Assembly (NCBI GenBank): GCA_020438665.1
Contig: JAGQUE010000007.1
Span: forward strand, 7,493 to 16,252
Direction: 5' to 3'
DNA from: Nocardioidaceae bacterium
GTDB lineage: Bacteria > Actinomycetota > Actinomycetes > Propionibacteriales > Nocardioidaceae
DNA length: 8,760 nucleotides
The translations under genes were made by a program, and so were the position numbers. A model generated the notes under the pieces. That model did no database searches. It saw nothing but the letters and a program-made list of their open reading frames with translations, and was not told the DNA's origin. Positions 6,372 through 8,760 of this stretch are shown here, piece by piece (the first letter of the stretch is position 1; each line of letters starts with the position of its first letter).

Positions 6372-6526
6372 GTGGCCATCCTGCCCTGGCTGCTGGTTCG
6401 CAGGAACCACCAGGACCCCCTCGGCCGCCCCGCCGGACGAACCAACGAGGCGGCCCGCCATCCGACGCCGGTGGGTGGATGGCGCCCGAGAATCCGAAGT
6501 CTGATGCCGGGGGACAACGAACAGAA

Positions 6527-6540
6527 TTCGGATATCCGAA
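6527..6540. promoter_or_regulatory. Perfect 14-bp palindrome, candidate operator, with a second half-site at 6492-6499
   Basis: TTCGGATATCCGAA is a perfect palindrome in the divergent intergenic region of the GH18 and XRE genes. Its right half plus one base, ATCCGAAG (6534-6541), recurs at 6492-6499, exactly 42 bp away, about four helical turns. This is the pattern of an operator with an auxiliary site. The nearest regulator gene is the XRE protein starting at 6611, so autoregulation together with control of the GH18 gene is plausible but inferred. Confidence 0.5.
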
Positions 6541-6569
6541 GGCTAGACTGATACGCGAAGATTGTGCAA
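6540..6569 (-). promoter_or_regulatory. Possible promoter of the GH18 gene
   Basis: On the minus strand TTGCAC (6569-6564) and TAGCCT (6545-6540) are separated by 18 bp and fit a sigma-A-like promoter. Transcription would begin near 6533, inside the palindrome at 6527-6540, and leave a leader of about 160 nt. The hexamers are only moderate matches. Confidence 0.3.
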
Positions 6570-6598
6570 CACGGGGTTACGTGGGTTCGGTCACCTTC

Positions 6599-6610
6599 TA
6601 GGCTGGCGAC
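6599..6610 (+). promoter_or_regulatory. -10 element of the XRE gene, apparently leaderless
   Basis: TAGGCT (6599-6604) fits the actinobacterial -10 consensus TANNNT and is followed by 6 nt and then the ATG at 6611. Transcription would start at or next to the A of the start codon. No Shine-Dalgarno sequence precedes the ATG, which agrees with a leaderless mRNA. I see no convincing -35 hexamer. Confidence 0.5.
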
Positions 6611-6946
6611 ATGGAGAGCGAGTTCACCGGTGAGGTCGCGCGGGTCGTCCGCGGGCTCCTGGCCGAGAACAACATCTCCGGCGCGCGTCTCGCGGAGGCG
6701 CTCAACCGTGCCCCGAGCTATGTCTCGGAGCGCCAGACCGGGCAGCGCGCCTGGACGATGACCGACCTCGACGTCATCGCCGATCTGCTCCGCGTCGAGC
6801 CGATGATCCTGCTCGACGAGGTCAGCCGCCGCGCCCGCGTGGCTCGGGACGCACGCGACGCGGCCCTACTGGCCAAGCCACGACGCCGCGCGGAACCGCC
6901 GCCGCCCGCCGCCACCGCCCCGCGCCGCAAGCGCCGCACCGCCTAG
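6611..6946 (+). CDS. Small XRE-type helix-turn-helix DNA-binding protein
   Basis: This is a 111-residue protein. Residues about 5-70 form one compact helical HTH domain: SGARLAEALN is helix 2, RAPSYVSERQTGQ contains the recognition helix, and TMTDLDVIADLLRVEP is the typical last part of XRE domains. The next 20 residues are an Arg/Ala-rich helix (SRRARVARDARDAALL). The tail is a disordered Pro/Ala/Arg segment ending RRKRRTA. There is no ligand-binding or protease domain, so it resembles short repressors. The start is ATG at 6611; no ribosome-binding site is present, but a -10 element lies where a leaderless transcript would need it. A membrane-protein gene begins 8 nt after the stop. The palindrome at 6527-6540 is a candidate binding site. 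The target is otherwise unknown. Confidence 0.85.
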   Translation: MESEFTGEVARVVRGLLAENNISGARLAEALNRAPSYVSERQTGQRAWTMTDLDVIADLLRVEPMILLDEVSRRARVARDARDAALLAKPRRRAEPPPPAATAPRRKRRTA

Positions 6947-6954
6947 GAACCACC

Positions 6955-7179
6955 ATGTCGCTCGTGTTCCAGATCGTCGTGACGACGGTCGTGACCTGCC
7001 TGGCCGTGGTGCTCCTGCTCGTCGCCGTGATCGGCGACCACAACCACGCCGCGTGGTTCGCCTTCGCGTTCGGCATCGTGGCCCACGCGTCGTTCCGCGA
7101 CGTCCGCATGCGCTGGCGTGAGGCCCACCAGTTCACGGGCTATGGCGACGGCGAGGACAACGTCCGCGCCATCCGCTGA
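6955..7179 (+). CDS. Small two-helix membrane protein, unknown function
   Basis: This is a 74-residue protein. Residues about 4-26 (FQIVVTTVVTCLAVVLLLVA) and 32-46 (AAWFAFAFGIVAHAS) are hydrophobic and likely form two membrane helices joined by the short loop GDHNH. The C-terminal 28 residues are soluble and charged (RDVRMRWREAHQFTGYGDGE). ATG at 6955 has AGGA 6 nt upstream, overlapping the stop codon of the XRE gene, so the two are almost certainly co-transcribed and perhaps translationally coupled. I do not recognise the family. The pairing with a DNA-binding protein suggests a membrane partner or simply a co-regulated small protein; nothing in the sequence decides. Confidence 0.75.
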   Translation: MSLVFQIVVTTVVTCLAVVLLLVAVIGDHNHAAWFAFAFGIVAHASFRDVRMRWREAHQFTGYGDGEDNVRAIR

Positions 7180-7202
7180 GGCGTTCCCGCCCGAGCCGGT
7201 CT

Positions 7203-7225
7203 GGTCGGTGGCCGCGCCACCGACC
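7203..7225. terminator. Bidirectional terminator hairpin between convergent genes
   Basis: GGTCGGTGGC (7203-7212) and GCCACCGACC (7216-7225) form a perfect 10-bp stem with a 3-nt loop. It lies between the membrane-protein stop (7179) and the dioxygenase stop (7255), which face each other, so one hairpin can serve both transcripts. No U-tract is seen on either side. Confidence 0.65.
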
Positions 7226-7254
7226 GACGGAGGGCCTGCTGGCCGGTGCGCTGC

Positions 7255-8028
7255 TCAGGCGACCTGGAAGGAGCGCTTGGCCAGACCCAGCCAATAGCCG
7301 TCGATCACCTGGGTGGGGGCCGCGCTGGCATCGCTCGCCGCCCCCAGGGTGAGGAACAGGGGGGTGAAGTGCTCCACGGTCGGGTGGGCATAGGGCATGC
7401 CGGGCGCCTTGGTGCGGAAGGCCGCCAGTGTGTCGATGTCGCCGCGCTGCAGCGCTTCGTCGGCCCACGCGTCGAAGTCGGCCGACCAGCCCGGGACTGC
7501 GGCGTTGATGCGCCAGTCGGTGAGGAAAGGAAGCCCGTGGGTCATGAACCCGGACCCCATGATCAGCACGCCCTCCTCGCGGAGCGGGCGCAACCGCTCT
7601 CCGATGGCCATCAGTCGCGCCGGATCGTCGGTCGGCAGCGACATCTGGACGACCGGGACGTCGGCGGCGGGATACATGATCTTCAACGGCACCCAGGCCC
7701 CATGGTCGAGCCCGCGCGTCGTGGACTGGTGGACCGGCTCGGTGTCGGGCATGAGGGCGGCGACCCGCGCGGCCAGCGCGCTGGCGTCGGGGGTGTCATA
7801 ACGCATCTGGTAGTACTTCGTCGCGAAGCCACCGAAGTCATAGACCAGCCCGACGCCCTGGGCCGACAGCATGATCGGCGCCGACTCCCAGTGTGCGCTC
7901 ACGACCAGGATGGCCGCGGGTCGCGGCAGGTCGTTCGCCCAGGCCGCGAGCTGCCCCGACCACACCGCGTCGTCGAGCAGCGGGGGTGCGCCGTGGCCGA
8001 TATAGAGGGCGGGCGTCAGGGCGTTCAT
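7255..8028 (-). CDS. YgiD/DODA-type class III extradiol ring-cleavage dioxygenase
   Basis: This 257-residue enzyme belongs to the LigB-like superfamily, in which a divalent metal (Zn or Fe) activates oxygen to open catechol-type rings; E. coli YgiD acts on DOPA. Visible landmarks: ALYIGHGAPP with H12, VVSAHW with H46, VYDFGGF, GLDHGAW with H109, GSGFMTHGL with H164, and HPTVEHFTPL with H220. H12, H46, H164 and H220 correspond to the metal ligands of YgiD, with H109 at the active site. The true substrate is not known. I chose ATG at 8028 (MNALTPAL...): TAATAT at 8041-8036 is a good -10 element with 7 nt to this ATG, implying a leaderless mRNA. ATG at 8037 adds three residues (MVG) but would overlap that element; neither start has a Shine-Dalgarno sequence. 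It lies just downstream of ung, with a MarR-like inverted repeat between. Confidence 0.9.
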   Translation of the reverse strand: MNALTPALYIGHGAPPLLDDAVWSGQLAAWANDLPRPAAILVVSAHWESAPIMLSAQGVGLVYDFGGFATKYYQMRYDTPDASALAARVAALMPDTEPVHQSTTRGLDHGAWVPLKIMYPAADVPVVQMSLPTDDPARLMAIGERLRPLREEGVLIMGSGFMTHGLPFLTDWRINAAVPGWSADFDAWADEALQRGDIDTLAAFRTKAPGMPYAHPTVEHFTPLFLTLGAASDASAAPTQVIDGYWLGLAKRSFQVA

Positions 8029-8035
8029 GCCGACC

Positions 8036-8056
8036 ATATTACTTTAAGTTTCAAGT
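8036..8056 (-). promoter_or_regulatory. Promoter and MarR-like inverted repeat of the dioxygenase gene
   Basis: On the minus strand ACTTGAA (8056-8050) and TTAAAGT (8047-8041) are near-perfect inverted arms (one mismatch) separated by 2 bp. A -10-like TAATAT (8041-8036) follows immediately. This AT-rich patch stands out sharply from the high-GC surroundings. MarR-family operators commonly have this size, spacing and ACTTGAA-type arms, and often control ring-cleaving dioxygenases. No marR gene is in the window. The left arm overlaps the last codons of ung. Confidence 0.5.
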
Positions 8057-8755
8057 TAATGCCTCGCGGTCAGGAAGCGACCAGTCGACCGGCTGGCCAC
8101 CCTGGTCGGTGAGGAGGCGGTTGACCCGTGAGAACGGCCGGGAGCCGAAGAAGCCTCGCGACGCCGACAGCGGGGACGGGTGAGCCGACTCCACCCAGGG
8201 GATCGGGCCGAGCATCGGCTTGAGCGACATGGCGTCGCGGCCCCACAGGATCGCGGCCATCGGACCGCCGCGGCGAGCGAGCGCCTCGATCGCGCACTCG
8301 GTGACCTCCTCCCAGCCGCGGCCCCGGTGGGACGCCGACTCGCCCGGCCGCACCGTCAGCACCCTGTTGAGCAGCATCACGCCGCGGTCGGACCACGCGG
8401 TCAGGTCGCCGTGGGTCGGCGGCTCGATGCCGAGGTCGGTGCGCAGCTCCTGATAGATGTTGCGCAGTGATCCCGGCAGGGGGCGTACGTCGGGGGCGAC
8501 CGCGAAGCTCAGCCCGATCGGGTGGCCGGGGGTCGGGTAGGGGTCCTGCCCCACGATGAGGACGCGGACGTCGGCGAGCGGCCGCTGGAAGGCGCGCAGG
8601 ATGCGGTCACCAGCGGGCAGGTAGGGACGGCCGTCGGCGAGCTCGTCGCGCAGGAACCGGCCCATCGCGCTGATCCGCTCGTCGACGGGCGCGAGCGCCT
8701 CGGCCCAGTCGGGCGCGACCAGGCCGCGCTCGACCAGCCCGGCGAGAGCGGTCAC
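8051..8755 (-). CDS. ung: Uracil-DNA glycosylase, family 1
   Basis: This 234-residue enzyme removes uracil from DNA and starts base excision repair. The water-activating loop [10 protein letters not shown] contains the catalytic D71. LLNRVLTV carries the uracil-binding N130, and [14 protein letters not shown] holds the catalytic H192 and the minor-groove loop. The [14 protein letters not shown] and WEEVTE segments are also typical of family 1. Length and start match usual actinobacterial Ung. The start is GTG at 8755; only five bases remain to the window edge, so an upstream start or the ribosome-binding site cannot be checked. The stop is 22 bp before the dioxygenase ATG on the same strand, and the last codons overlap that gene's putative operator. 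All catalytic residues are present. Confidence 0.95.
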   Translation of the reverse strand: MTALAGLVERGLVAPDWAEALAPVDERISAMGRFLRDELADGRPYLPAGDRILRAFQRPLADVRVLIVGQDPYPTPGHPIGLSFAVAPDVRPLPGSLRNIYQELRTDLGIEPPTHGDLTAWSDRGVMLLNRVLTVRPGESASHRGRGWEEVTECAIEALARRGGPMAAILWGRDAMSLKPMLGPIPWVESAHPSPLSASRGFFGSRPFSRVNRLLTDQGGQPVDWSLPDREALT

Positions 8756-8760
8756 GCCAC

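Noticed and set aside
6372..6461. Longer GH18 start at 6461
   Set aside because: It would put 30 residues before the signal peptide. ATG 6371 has a good ribosome-binding site and starts the signal peptide directly.
6562..6569. TTGTGCAA near-palindrome as an operator
   Set aside because: It is only 8 bp, imperfect and single-copy; part of it is better explained as the -35 of the GH18 promoter.

Overview
The window looks like chromosome of a high-GC Gram-positive actinobacterium. Family-level resemblance is closest to Nocardioides and its relatives, but that is an impression from protein style and not a computed placement. The evidence is strong GC bias at third codon positions, an actinobacterial-type Ung, a BTAD-type regulator, Sec-exported RTX-repeat proteins and at least one apparently leaderless gene. 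No rRNA, tRNA, CRISPR array or transposase is visible.

Layout. Positions 1-174 hold the N-terminus of a pyridoxal kinase (pdxY, minus strand, running off the left edge). Positions 243-2039 hold three consecutive minus-strand genes for small secreted proteins. Each has a Sec signal peptide, exactly eleven uninterrupted RTX (calcium-binding beta-roll) nonapeptides, and four cysteines, the last of which is the final residue. Positions 2168-5269 hold a 1033-residue regulator on the same strand: a MalT/LuxR-like STAND N-terminus with an eroded Walker B, helical-repeat middle, and a C-terminal OmpR-like winged helix plus BTAD domain. Upstream of it (5346-6371) is a secreted SleL/YaaH-like glycoside hydrolase family 18 protein. 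A divergent intergenic region (6372-6610) with a perfect 14-bp palindrome separates it from a plus-strand pair: an XRE-type HTH protein (6611-6946) and a small two-helix membrane protein (6955-7179). A strong hairpin at 7203-7225 ends that pair against two minus-strand genes, a YgiD/DODA-type extradiol dioxygenase (7255-8028) and uracil-DNA glycosylase ung (8051-8755).

The most interesting signal is regulatory. About 76-92 bp before the start codon of each RTX gene, on its coding strand, lies the heptamer GTTGTGA. At two of the genes it is repeated with an exact 11-bp period (heptamer plus 4-bp spacer); at the third the second copy is degenerate. Heptamers repeated at 11 bp are the known site architecture of SARP regulators, which share the winged helix plus BTAD module found in the adjacent 1033-residue protein. 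The inference is a local regulon: a large BTAD regulator controlling three disulfide-capped, secreted RTX mini-proteins, possibly with the cell-wall-type GH18 enzyme in the same envelope-related locus. I do not know of a description of this arrangement, but could not search.

The right-hand genes (ung, the dioxygenase, the XRE pair) look like ordinary accessory or housekeeping genes, with two notable control sites: the palindrome between the GH18 and XRE genes, and a MarR-like inverted repeat that overlaps the last codons of ung in front of the dioxygenase.
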